A stretch of 64,000 bases of DNA from Leptolyngbya sp. NIES-2104 (GTDB lineage Bacteria > Cyanobacteriota > Cyanobacteriia > Leptolyngbyales > Leptolyngbyaceae). Below the pieces are notes generated by a model. That model worked only from the letters and a program-made list of their open reading frames with translations, ran no database searches and had not been told where the DNA came from. A program made the translations under genes and the position numbers. This document shows positions 54,111-63,059 of the stretch, piece after piece; the first letter of the stretch is position 1; each line of letters starts with the position of its first letter. Location: positions 1,054,001-1,118,000 of the forward strand of contig NZ_BBWW01000001.1 of NCBI RefSeq assembly GCF_001485215.1, given 5' to 3'.

Positions 54111-57100
54111 ATGCACCGAATTGCTGCGACTCCTGGAGGTTGGACTCCTGATCTCGAAGGCGTTGTGTTTGTTGAGCAAACTCCTGCACCGATCGTTATG
54201 ATCACGGCGGCGGATACTGATATACAGACGCTCTCTAGTTCACTCGCTCAACTGCCCGATGATTTTCCAGAAGTGCGTGGCGTGAACTTACTTCAGCTTC
54301 AGCAGCAACTCACGATCGATACTTATGCAGAAGAAGTCCTAGAAGCAGCGAAGGTGATTGTGCTGCGGATTATTGGCGGTCGATCGTATTGGTCTTATGG
54401 TTTGGAAGTGGTGCGCGAAACGGTAGAGCAGTCTGGTGCGATTTTGATTGTGCTGCCGGGGGACGATCGACCGGATTTGGATTTGATGAGCCATTCGACG
54501 GTTCCGTTTGCTCAGGTCGATCGAGTTTGGCGGTATTTCAATGAAGGTGGAGTTGAGAACTATCGCAATGCTGTTCAGTTTTTAGCGAAGACGTATCTTG
54601 GGGTTGAATGTGAGGTTGCTGATCCTCAAGTCGTGCCGCGAGTCGGATTGTATCGATCGGGCGAGCACTGTAGCTATCGAGCAGGAATACGCTGTAGTGC
54701 GCGGAAGGTAGGAATTCTGTTCTATCGCGCTCATTATCTGTCGGGCAATACTGCGGTGATTGATGAACTATGTCAGGCATTGTGCGATCGTAATCTTTGT
54801 CCAGTTCCGGTGTTTGTTTCGTCGCTGCGTGATCCCGATGTGCAGAGTGAGTTGTTGAACTATTTTCAGCCAAAGGATCAGGCGCAGATTGATGTTCTGT
54901 TGAATACGACCAGTTTTTCTCTAGGGTCGGCGATTCCGTTTGGTATGACGATCGATTCGAGTGCGCCTGAATTGTGGCAGGCGTTAGACATTCCGATTTT
55001 GCAGGTGATTCTAAGCGGTGGAACAGTCGAACAATGGCAGGAACAATTGAGAGGACTTTCACCACGAGATACAGCGATTAATGTTGCATTGCCAGAGATC
55101 GATGGGCGAATTATTAGTCGATCGATTTCCTTTAAAGCAGTTCAGGCGAAACATCCAGCGTTGCAAACTGAGGTGGTAACTTATCAAGCGGTGAGCGATC
55201 GCGTTCAGTTTGTCGCAGAGTTGACGCGGAATTGGGTGGAGTTGCGACGGAGTGAAATTCGCGATCGTAAAATTGCGCTGATTCTGGCAAATTATCCTTC
55301 GCGTGATGGTCGGTTAGCGAATGGAGTGGGACTCGATACGCCTGCAAGCTGTATCGAAATTCTCAAAGCACTACAACGCGAAGGGTATACCGTTGAAAAT
55401 ATTCCTGAGACTGGAGATGAATTAGTTTTCAAATTGACAGAAGGAATTACAAACGATCCAGAGGCAAAAGAATTACGCAATGTGAATCAATCGCTGCCGT
55501 TATCAGAGTATGAAACGTATTTTGAAACGCTACCTGTTCAGCGATCGGTGATCGATCGGTGGGGATCTCCAACAGAGTCTTTTTCAATTCCTGGGATTCA
55601 ATTGGGCAATGTGTTTGTTGGAATTCAACCTGCACGAGGGTACGATCGCGATCCATCTTTGAACTATCACGCACCAGATTTAGAACCAACTCACGACTAT
55701 TTAGCGTTCTATTACTGGGTGAGGGAAGTGTTTGATGCTCAAGCGATCGTGCACGTTGGCAAGCATGGCAATCTCGAATGGTTACCCGGAAAAAGTGTTG
55801 CTTTGTCGGAAACGTGTTTTCCTGAGATTGCGATCGCAGCTTTACCGCATTTCTACCCGTTTATCGTTAATGATCCAGGTGAAGGTTCTCAAGCAAAACG
55901 ACGCGCTCAAGCTGTAATTCTCGACCATCTGACACCGCCGATGACTCGTGCAGAACTTTACGGCGGATTGCAGAAATTAGAGGCGTTGATTGACGAATAC
56001 TATGAAGCACAGAATCTTGATCCGTCTCGATTGAATGTCGTTCGCGATCGCATTCTTGATTTAGTTGAAAAGGACAATCTCAAAGCTGAGCTTCCTAGTG
56101 ATTCAGATTCGATCTTAGAATTGATTACAAATACTGATCGCTATCTTTGTGAACTGAAAGAAGCACAGATTCGAGATGGATTACATATCTTTGGGCAATG
56201 TCCAGATGGAAGACAATTACGCGATTTGATTGTGGCGATCGCACGTCATCCCCAACCGAATCGAATTGGACTCACAAGAGCGATCGCGGAAGATTGGAAC
56301 TTAGATTTTGATCCGCTCACTGCTGATCCCGCTGAATCAGCGAACGATCAATTTAGAACAGTTGGAGATGCGATCGCAGCAGTTGAAACGGAAGCTGCTG
56401 GTTTAGTCGATCGATTAATTCAAGGTGACATTCCTCAGAACCGCGTCTACACTGCTGAATTGAACTGGATTCACAGCTTTTTACTTCCAGCCTTACAGAA
56501 TACACATCAAGAAATTGATTTTCTGCTACATGGCTTGAATGGTGGGTATGTTCCCGCTGCGCCATCGGGTGCACCAACTCGCGGAAGACCAGAAGTATTG
56601 CCGACTGGACGAAACTTTTATTCGGTAGATATTCGATCGATTCCCACTGAAAGCGCGTGGCAAGTTGGACGCAAAGCCGCAGAAGCGATCGTCGAACGTT
56701 ACACCCAAGAAAACGGTGAATATCCCCGCACGATCGGGTTATCGATTTGGGGAACTTCGACCATGCGGACAGGTGGAGATGATCTCGCGGAAGCTTTGGC
56801 ACTCTTGGGAGTTCAGCCTGTTTGGGATGGAATTTCTCGGCGTGTGGTCGATTTTGAAATCCTGCCTTTATTTGTGTTAGGTCGTCCACGTGTCGATGTC
56901 ACACTGAGAATCTCAGGATTTTTCCGGGATGCCTTTCCCAATTTGATTGATTTATTTGATCAAGCTGTAGCAGCGATCGCAGAATTGAATGAACCAACTG
57001 AGCAAAATCCGCTTGCAACTCAGGTGAAACAAGAAACACAGACTTGGATCGATTCGGGGCTAGATGCGGAGATTGCAAGTCGTCGATCGCGTCATCGCAT

Positions 57101-57818
57101 TTTTGGCTCAAAACCCGGTGCTTATGGGGCTGGACTTCAAGGTTTGATCGAATCTCAGAATTGGGAAACCGATGCTGATCTCGCTCGTGCTTACATTAAC
57201 TGGAGTAGTTACGCTTACAGTAGTTCGGGGGTTGCTCAATCTGCTCCAGAAGCTTTTCAAAATCGACTCAATGAAATGCAAATCGTTTTGCAAAATCAGG
57301 ACAATCAAGAACATGATCTACTTGATTCTGATGACTATTACCAGTTTCAAGGTGGACTCACGGCAGCAGTACGATCGACACAAGGCAAAAACCCGACAAC
57401 CTACTTCGGGGATCATTCATTGCCCGAAAATCCGAAAGTACGATCGCTCAAACAACAAATTGCACGAGTCTATCGATCGCGGGTGGTGAATCCGAAATGG
57501 ATCGCGGGAGCCATGCGACACGGATATAAAGGCGCGTTTGAGATGGCAGCCACGATCGATTTTTTATTCGCTTATGATGCAACGGCTCAATGTGTTGAAA
57601 ACTATATGTATCAGGGTGTTGCTGAAGCGTATTTATTCGATGGTGCGGTACAAGACTTTATTCGCTCTAAAAATCCTTGGGCACTGCGCGACATGGCAGA
57701 ACGATTGCTTGAAGCGGATCAGCGGGGATTTTGGAGGCAGGCAGACCCATCCACGCTAGAGCAATTAAGGTCGATCGTTTTAGAAGCGGAGGGCGTGATC
57801 GAGGGACACATCTCCTAG
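54111..57818 (+). CDS. cobN: Cobaltochelatase subunit CobN
   Basis: 1235 residues of the CobN/ChlH large-chelatase family. It inserts cobalt into the corrin ring in B12 synthesis, together with ATPase subunits. Family motifs include QAIVHVGKHGNLEWLPGKSV, NDPGEGSQAKRRAQAVILDH, GLNGGYVPAAPSGAPTRGRP, LPTGRNFYSVDIRSIPT and IGLSIWGTSTMRTGGDDLAE. The length and the lack of the N-terminal extension typical of ChlH (~1330 residues) favour CobN over magnesium chelatase. No cobS/cobT gene lies nearby; in cyanobacteria the ChlI/ChlD ATPases may serve. No cobalamin riboswitch is visible in the short 62-base leader. Confidence 0.93.
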   Translation: MHRIAATPGGWTPDLEGVVFVEQTPAPIVMITAADTDIQTLSSSLAQLPDDFPEVRGVNLLQLQQQLTIDTYAEEVLEAAKVIVLRIIGGRSYWSYGLEVVRETVEQSGAILIVLPGDDRPDLDLMSHSTVPFAQVDRVWRYFNEGGVENYRNAVQFLAKTYLGVECEVADPQVVPRVGLYRSGEHCSYRAGIRCSARKVGILFYRAHYLSGNTAVIDELCQALCDRNLCPVPVFVSSLRDPDVQSELLNYFQPKDQAQIDVLLNTTSFSLGSAIPFGMTIDSSAPELWQALDIPILQVILSGGTVEQWQEQLRGLSPRDTAINVALPEIDGRIISRSISFKAVQAKHPALQTEVVTYQAVSDRVQFVAELTRNWVELRRSEIRDRKIALILANYPSRDGRLANGVGLDTPASCIEILKALQREGYTVENIPETGDELVFKLTEGITNDPEAKELRNVNQSLPLSEYETYFETLPVQRSVIDRWGSPTESFSIPGIQLGNVFVGIQPARGYDRDPSLNYHAPDLEPTHDYLAFYYWVREVFDAQAIVHVGKHGNLEWLPGKSVALSETCFPEIAIAALPHFYPFIVNDPGEGSQAKRRAQAVILDHLTPPMTRAELYGGLQKLEALIDEYYEAQNLDPSRLNVVRDRILDLVEKDNLKAELPSDSDSILELITNTDRYLCELKEAQIRDGLHIFGQCPDGRQLRDLIVAIARHPQPNRIGLTRAIAEDWNLDFDPLTADPAESANDQFRTVGDAIAAVETEAAGLVDRLIQGDIPQNRVYTAELNWIHSFLLPALQNTHQEIDFLLHGLNGGYVPAAPSGAPTRGRPEVLPTGRNFYSVDIRSIPTESAWQVGRKAAEAIVERYTQENGEYPRTIGLSIWGTSTMRTGGDDLAEALALLGVQPVWDGISRRVVDFEILPLFVLGRPRVDVTLRISGFFRDAFPNLIDLFDQAVAAIAELNEPTEQNPLATQVKQETQTWIDSGLDAEIASRRSRHRIFGSKPGAYGAGLQGLIESQNWETDADLARAYINWSSYAYSSSGVAQSAPEAFQNRLNEMQIVLQNQDNQEHDLLDSDDYYQFQGGLTAAVRSTQGKNPTTYFGDHSLPENPKVRSLKQQIARVYRSRVVNPKWIAGAMRHGYKGAFEMAATIDFLFAYDATAQCVENYMYQGVAEAYLFDGAVQDFIRSKNPWALRDMAERLLEADQRGFWRQADPSTLEQLRSIVLEAEGVIEGHIS

Positions 57819-58092
57819 AAAAGACGTAGAACTCGATCGTTAATCTCCGTATTTGCGCTCAATTTCTTCAAACGATCTTTAAAGTTCCTACTGAATCATA
57901 CGGAAATCGATCGAATTCTTATGTAAGATGTACTGTATCAAAGACGAGTCTTCTAGAGAAAATTTAGTGGCTCATTTTTGCATCTTAGGGGTGTCGATCT
58001 ACGAAAGCAATCTGCAACGGTTTAGACGCGATGAAGATCGCCAGTTTTAGCTTGCTTTGTTTTAGTTGTGTAGCTTCACCTTGGGGTAGTCG

Positions 58093-58794
58093 ATGAGTAG
58101 TGTTTTAGTAATCGAAGACGATCCAGAAATTTTAGAAAATATTGGAGAAATTCTGGAGTTACAGAGCTACGAAACATTAACCACGAGTAGCAGTGTGACT
58201 GGATTACAGTTAGCAAAAGAAGCTCTGCCAAATCTGGTGATCTGTGATGTGGTGATGCCAGAACTAGACGGCTATAGCGTTCTCAGCGAACTACGTCAAC
58301 AAACAGAAACAGCCACAATTCCTTTTATCTTTCTCACTGGACGATCGGATCGATCCGATGTTCGTCACGGCATGGAATTAGGAGCCGATGACTATCTCAC
58401 GAAACCTTTTACCCAGGAAGAATTGCTGGGTGCAGTACAAAGCTGCTTAAGTAAATACGATCGCTTATCCAAACAATACGAAGCTCAGGCACAAGAAGCA
58501 CAATCGATCGAGAAACAACTGCAAACTAGTCAAGAACTGGCGGAAATGAATAGTGTTCTGCTAGAAAAGCTTTCTCAAGGCTTGCGGCATCCGGTGTCGA
58601 ACATTACGATCGCAACCTACATGCTGAAGCAGAACTTATCGCAAAAAGACTTCGATCGATACATTGCGATTTTGGAAGAAGAATGTGCTCGGAGTACTTC
58701 GCTGTTAAACGAAGTTTCGGGTCTGCAAGAATATCTCAATCCTTCTAAGATTAATTTGCTGAGAGGTAAGTTGAAAGTTCGGATTCCGCTCTGA
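58093..58794 (+). CDS. Response regulator with degenerate kinase dimerisation domain
   Basis: 233 residues. An N-terminal receiver has phospho-Asp 52 in LVICDVVMPELDGYSV and Lys in YLTKPFTQEE. A coiled-coil linker (about 120-155) leads to a helical hairpin beginning LLEKLSQGLRHPVSNITIA (about 157-175) that resembles the dimerisation helix of histidine kinases. The phospho-His position of the family (S-H-x-L-R) is occupied by Q/G here, and there is no ATPase domain. The protein may dimerise with or block a kinase, or act as an adaptor. A palindromic element follows 17 bases after the stop. Confidence 0.82.
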   Translation: MSSVLVIEDDPEILENIGEILELQSYETLTTSSSVTGLQLAKEALPNLVICDVVMPELDGYSVLSELRQQTETATIPFIFLTGRSDRSDVRHGMELGADDYLTKPFTQEELLGAVQSCLSKYDRLSKQYEAQAQEAQSIEKQLQTSQELAEMNSVLLEKLSQGLRHPVSNITIATYMLKQNLSQKDFDRYIAILEEECARSTSLLNEVSGLQEYLNPSKINLLRGKLKVRIPL

Positions 58795-58810
58795 AGAGAT
58801 GTGTATAGAT

Positions 58811-58982
58811 AGTTCCTTCGCTACGTTGCGCTCCCGCCCTGAAATGAATTTCGGGCTAATCGACGAAAGTCTACTGAAGTAGACTTGGAACTAGGTTCAA
58901 GTTCTTAGTCCATTTCTAATGGACTTACGCCGATTAGCCCGAAATTCTATTTCAGGGCGGGCTAGGGTAGCAACGAGAACTG
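58811..58982. repeat. Palindromic element, copy 4
   Basis: Core 58833-58961 with near-perfect arms of the first type (CCCGCCCTGAAATGAATTTC... / ...GAAATTCTATTTCAGGGCGGG). Inner hairpins are GTCTAC-TGAA-GTAGAC and GTCCAT-TTCTA-ATGGAC. Weaker outer similarity (AGTTCCTTCGCTACG versus the inverted right flank) reaches about 58811 and 58982. Confidence 0.88.
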
Positions 58983-59037
58983 CTCAAACATTCTCTAATG
59001 ATTTTTTGAGCAGATCAACCCAGACACACTTTAGAAC

Positions 59038-60603
59038 CTAAGCCGAAACCAACATCGAGACAGGCTCGATCGATTCCGCCTGCTGGAAAAATTCAAGCAA
59101 CGGCTGAATATGCGCTTCCTGCTTAAACCATTCTGCATCGAGATCTTCAAGCAAATGCAACTCTCGAATCAATTCCGTTCCCTGGTATTCCCGCACGATC
59201 GGATGTAGGAATGTACTTTGCTGCGCGTGACTCGGATGCGGATTGCGCTCGACGTTGAACGGATCGCCCCCAACATGACCGAATTCAAGCGTAATCACAT
59301 AATGTCGATCGAACGTTCCAAGCCGCCCATCATGTAGATAATCGATCGGTACTTCCTCGTAGTAGTGAGCTGATTGACCAGAAACGGTGATCAAATCACA
59401 TAGAAATCCAAATTGCTGCCACAATGCTGAGCTTTGATTAATCCGTTTGACGGTCGCTTCAAGCATTGCTTCCGAGGTTGGCTCAATCGGTTCGTGCTTC
59501 CAAACCTTACCGTGGTACTTGCATTCAAAGATGCGATGCAGTGCTTTCAGATTGTACCGGAAGCCATGAATAAAGCCGGAACTAGTCTTTTTGAAGTCCC
59601 GCATCTGCATCAATGTTCCAGCAAAATACAGGTCTGGGACGTTGACCGATTCCCATTCTGAAGTTTGCTGCGGAAAGCGATCGTAGATCACAGTCTTCGG
59701 GCGACAGTTCTCATCGAAAATCGAGGTATCAAACTGGAACCCGGTGCAAGCGATTACGCGATCGTAGATCAGATCTTCTTGTTCACCACTCGCATGAGTG
59801 TAGCTGACGGAAACAATGTATTTACCATCAGGTCGGCGTTGAATTCTTTCAACTGTTGCGTCTAAGACAGCATTCTGGCACTTGAGTTGATAAGTATCTA
59901 AGAAGTTATTGTTCAGTGCGCGGAGATGTCCGACAAAGTGCGTTTTCCATGCCAAGGTGATCGGATGAGGACTTGCAACATGAATGACGGCTGCGGTTTC
60001 GATGAGCAAGTCAGCAGTTTCAAATGCAGAATTACCCTTACCGAGGACAAGAACGCGCTGATTGACATAATCCTGCGGGTCGAGCGAAACTTCGGTGTAA
60101 TTATCTGCGAGTTCAATCCCAGGAATTGCAGGAAAATAAGGCTTAGAAACACCTGTTGCGACGATCAATCGAGCCGATGAATAGGTGCGACCTGCTTCAT
60201 CAGTGACCGTGAATTGATCGTCTTTCGAGACTCTTGCAACTCTAGCGTTGTACTGCACATTAAGCTGATGTCGATCGGCAAAATCATTAAGGTATCTCAC
60301 CAGATCATCGGTTGCCGGAAAGTACTTCTGACTATAGTTTTTGAACAGCAATTGTTCATCATCACTTAGCAACGAGTTCCAATCCCATCGCAGGTTAATT
60401 TCTGGATCGTCGTATCCGGTGTAAACCTTGTTGATCGAAATCAATCTTCTGCGCCGTGGATACTGTTTGAAGAAAGTTGCTGCTGATTCTCCTGCCTCTA
60501 GGATGAGATAGCTGTGATTTGCTTGCTGCAAAAAGTAGCCTAATTGCAGACCAGCGGGACCTGCTCCAATGATCAGATAGTCGTATTCAGCTTGCATTGT
60601 CAT
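59038..60603 (-). CDS. FAD-dependent monooxygenase-like protein (FMO/FOXRED2-type)
   Basis: About 521 residues. N-terminal FAD fold YDYLIIGAGPAGLQLGYFLQ and a second dinucleotide fold RVLVLGKGNSAFETADLL for NAD(P)H; RLIVATGVSKPYFPAIPG and IACTGFQFDTSIF fit flavin monooxygenases. The C-terminal ~200 residues (HDGRLGTFDRHYVITLEFGH) are longer than in ordinary FMOs and resemble FOXRED2-type proteins. It lies 141 bases downstream of a haem-oxygenase-fold gene on the same strand. Likely oxygenates or oxidises a small amine, thiol or carrier-bound substrate. ATG 60603 or 60597 is the start; the TTG at 60621 is less likely. Confidence 0.85.
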   Translation of the reverse strand: MTMQAEYDYLIIGAGPAGLQLGYFLQQANHSYLILEAGESAATFFKQYPRRRRLISINKVYTGYDDPEINLRWDWNSLLSDDEQLLFKNYSQKYFPATDDLVRYLNDFADRHQLNVQYNARVARVSKDDQFTVTDEAGRTYSSARLIVATGVSKPYFPAIPGIELADNYTEVSLDPQDYVNQRVLVLGKGNSAFETADLLIETAAVIHVASPHPITLAWKTHFVGHLRALNNNFLDTYQLKCQNAVLDATVERIQRRPDGKYIVSVSYTHASGEQEDLIYDRVIACTGFQFDTSIFDENCRPKTVIYDRFPQQTSEWESVNVPDLYFAGTLMQMRDFKKTSSGFIHGFRYNLKALHRIFECKYHGKVWKHEPIEPTSEAMLEATVKRINQSSALWQQFGFLCDLITVSGQSAHYYEEVPIDYLHDGRLGTFDRHYVITLEFGHVGGDPFNVERNPHPSHAQQSTFLHPIVREYQGTELIRELHLLEDLDAEWFKQEAHIQPLLEFFQQAESIEPVSMLVSA

Positions 60604-60744
60604 TTCTGTTAAAGCTTTCAAAGTAAATGTACAAATCGAGAAATCTAAGTAAGTTTCTCGATCGAAATTGATTCAAAGTGCATCGCAAAATCGATCGCAG
60701 TTCTGCAATCTAAAAATTGATGTCGATCGCACTTTTCAAAAAAC

Positions 60745-61488
60745 TTACGCCGCCATAGCGGGAACTTGACCGAGGTGAGAAGCCGCAAATGGATTTTCGC
60801 TTGAATGCGACTTGAGATAATCCATCATTTCATTCACAGAATCTGTGAAAACGCTAAACACTAATTCGACAAGCTCGATCGCATTTTTAAGCTGGTCATT
60901 CGTAAGTTCAAGACTTTCTAAATCCACTTCACCATCGTCTGCTTCAGTGGTGTGTTCTGTCTCAATTCCAAAGTGATAACCGCCAAAATAACGATACTCT
61001 TGATGCGTTAATTGTTGCAGTTCTCGAATCACTTCTGAAGTTTGTGAGAATGCAACATAGCCCGTTGCTTCGATCGCTTCCATTCCCGCTAAAACCACGA
61101 TCGGTTCTGCTCTAAAACTATAGAGCGCAATTTGATGACACACTTGCCGCGTTTTCCGAGTCGCATCACCCCAAAAAAACTGCATTGCATCCACAAAAGT
61201 CAATCGCTGATTTAGCCCTAACTTTTCCAAATCTTCCAGGAACCAAACCCAGTGATGATCATCTTCATAAGTGCGACGATTGATCAATTGCTGAATTCTG
61301 TCGTTTGAGGGTTCTTTGCGTAAATCGGAGCGATTCAACTCTCCAAACGCCATCACCATCGGTACTGCACAAGGAATCCAGGCGAGTCTACTTCGTGGAT
61401 CAACGCTTTTATCCTGTAAAAATTGAAATAGCGGCAACTCAGAAAATTCTTGTTTACGCTTCTCAATCAGGTCGAGGATTTCTTTCAT
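60745..61488 (-). CDS. Haem-oxygenase-fold protein, candidate diiron oxygenase (HDO-like)
   Basis: About 247 residues from ATG 61488 with AGGAG 7 bases upstream. All-helical. The core helices carry YEDDHHWVWFLEDLE (E75, D76, H78, H79), LAGMEAIEATG (E137, E140) and YFGGYHFGIETEHT (H172, E176, H179). That spacing recalls the metal-binding sites of TenA/PqqC-fold haem-oxygenase-like diiron oxidases. The family includes enzymes making N-oxygenated or desaturated metabolites. The linked flavoprotein supports a two-enzyme oxidative pathway. Metal binding is inferred from pattern only; a cofactor-free role is possible. Confidence 0.75.
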   Translation of the reverse strand: MKEILDLIEKRKQEFSELPLFQFLQDKSVDPRSRLAWIPCAVPMVMAFGELNRSDLRKEPSNDRIQQLINRRTYEDDHHWVWFLEDLEKLGLNQRLTFVDAMQFFWGDATRKTRQVCHQIALYSFRAEPIVVLAGMEAIEATGYVAFSQTSEVIRELQQLTHQEYRYFGGYHFGIETEHTTEADDGEVDLESLELTNDQLKNAIELVELVFSVFTDSVNEMMDYLKSHSSENPFAASHLGQVPAMAA

Positions 61489-61843
61489 TTCAGCACTCCT
61501 CAAGAATTGCAAATCATAAATCAGGCTATTGTACAGTTGCGCGAATAAGCCAAAGATTGTCACTGAAGTCGTGGGCAATCTGCAAGGAAAAAAGTATTAA
61601 GAAAGTCAAAATGTGAATTAATTGACAGGCTAAGTCGGAAGAATTTCTGAATACGCAAATTCGCGATTGTTCACAATATCTTGACAAGAAAACGTTAGGG
61701 ATTCTCAGCCATTCAAAATCGGTAATTGAGGAATGACTGAAACTTACATCCGCATTGTTCCAGAAGGTTCTAATATTTGTCAAGCCTAGTTAATTCTGAA
61801 TATGATAAACATTTATTGCATTAATAAATACCCGTGAATTGCG
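61489..61843. other. Intergenic region upstream of the haem-oxygenase-fold gene
   Basis: About 355 AT-rich bases between two minus-strand genes. It holds the promoter of 60745-61488. A minus-strand frame at 61526-61783 has no protein-like features. No terminator stands out. Confidence 0.45.
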
Positions 61844-62500
61844 CTACTGATCCATTTTCTGTTGGCACCAATTCAACACAGGACATTGTGAACAATGAGG
61901 ACGCTTTCCTGTACAGATATGTTTTCCAAAAGGCACTAACAATTGATTAATCTCGATCCAGTACTGCTGCGGAAGTTTTGCTTCTAGTGCGATCGTTGTT
62001 TTTTCCGGTGTTTTCGTCTCGACATATCCCCATCGATTCGTAATCCGATGCACATGAGTATCCACGCTGATATAAGGCTGTTGGCAAGCAACTCCCAAAG
62101 CGAGATGAGCACATTTCACACCAATTCCTTTGAAGCTCATTAACACTGCTTCATCGGCTGGTAGCTCTCCTGCATAGTTCATCAAGATTTGATTCGCGAT
62201 CGTATGAATCTGTTGCGCCTTTTGCTCTGGATAGGTACAGTCACGAATCAATGTTTCAATCTGTGCGGGGGTGAGTTGCGCGATCCCCTCTGGTGTTCGA
62301 GCTTGCTCAAACAATCGACGCGACACAGGTAAGCTCACTTCGTCGTAGGTTCTCACCGAAATTAAACAGCTAATCAATTGTTCAAACAGCGAAGTATAAC
62401 CATCTTCATAGAGTTCAAACATCGCAGCTTTTGGTAAAGTGCTGACCGCATCACGAACGCGATCGAACACAGCATCGACATCAAACGGCAGTTTTTCCAT
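61844..62500 (-). CDS. nth: Endonuclease III-type DNA glycosylase/AP lyase
   Basis: Base-excision repair of oxidised pyrimidines. 218 residues. HhH motif SFKGIGVKCAHLALGVAC contains the catalytic Lys, and SVDTHVHRITNRWGYVE carries the catalytic Asp. The C-terminal iron-sulfur cluster loop CTGKRPHCSQCPVLNWC keeps C-x6-C-x2-C-x5-C. All functional residues are intact. It diverges from ruvC by 51 bases; both act on DNA lesions. Confidence 0.93.
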   Translation of the reverse strand: MEKLPFDVDAVFDRVRDAVSTLPKAAMFELYEDGYTSLFEQLISCLISVRTYDEVSLPVSRRLFEQARTPEGIAQLTPAQIETLIRDCTYPEQKAQQIHTIANQILMNYAGELPADEAVLMSFKGIGVKCAHLALGVACQQPYISVDTHVHRITNRWGYVETKTPEKTTIALEAKLPQQYWIEINQLLVPFGKHICTGKRPHCSQCPVLNWCQQKMDQ

Positions 62501-62551
62501 ATTCTGATAGTTCGAGTGTATTATGAAAATCTAAAGTGAAAGGCAATTCAA

Positions 62552-63040
62552 ATGCTAACGTTACAAGGAAAAGTGATTTTAGGCATCGATCCTGCGATCG
62601 CCACCATCGGATATGGTGCAATTCAAGATGATCATGTCTTGGACTATGGCGTAATTGTGACTCCGGCAAAGTCCTCAATCTACGATCGCCTAAAGCAAAT
62701 TCACGATGATATTTGCGAACTCTGTCAGATTCTCAAGCCCGATGTCGTTGCGCTAGAAATGCCTTTCTTTAGTCGCGAAATGACGAGCGCAAACAAAGTT
62801 CTGAGAGCTTTGGGCGTGATCGAACTGGCTTTGGGTGAGTGTGGTTTATCTGAGCCAATCTTTCTCCATCAATCACAGGTGAAAGCTTCCGTTGCAAAGT
62901 ACGGAGCGCAAAAGTCCGAAATTCAGCAAGCGGTGATGATGATTTTTGGACTAGATGCGCCACCGAAGCCCGATGACGCGGCAGATGGATTAGCGATCGC
63001 GTTTGCGGCTCAATCCGGTGCACGAGCGAACGTCAAGTAA
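62552..63040 (+). CDS. ruvC: Holliday junction resolvase RuvC
   Basis: 162 residues of the RNase H-fold endonuclease that cuts Holliday junctions. Acidic catalytic residues are seen in ILGIDPAIATIGYG, VVALEMPFFSREMTSAN, and the C-terminal DAPPKPDDAADGLAIAF. KYGAQKSEIQQAV is the DNA-binding loop region. Normal length. It is transcribed divergently from nth. Confidence 0.95.
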   Translation: MLTLQGKVILGIDPAIATIGYGAIQDDHVLDYGVIVTPAKSSIYDRLKQIHDDICELCQILKPDVVALEMPFFSREMTSANKVLRALGVIELALGECGLSEPIFLHQSQVKASVAKYGAQKSEIQQAVMMIFGLDAPPKPDDAADGLAIAFAAQSGARANVK

Positions 63041-63059
63041 CTCTTTCAGGATTTGCAAT

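Noticed and set aside
54538-55065. 175-codon minus-strand frame inside cobN
   Set aside because: Antisense shadow of a certain gene.
54111-57818. Magnesium chelatase subunit ChlH
   Set aside because: The length and lack of the ChlH N-terminal extension favour CobN; a ChlH is expected elsewhere in the genome.
61526-61783. 85-codon minus-strand frame upstream of the haem-oxygenase-fold gene
   Set aside because: No ribosome site or domain features; the region is more likely promoter.
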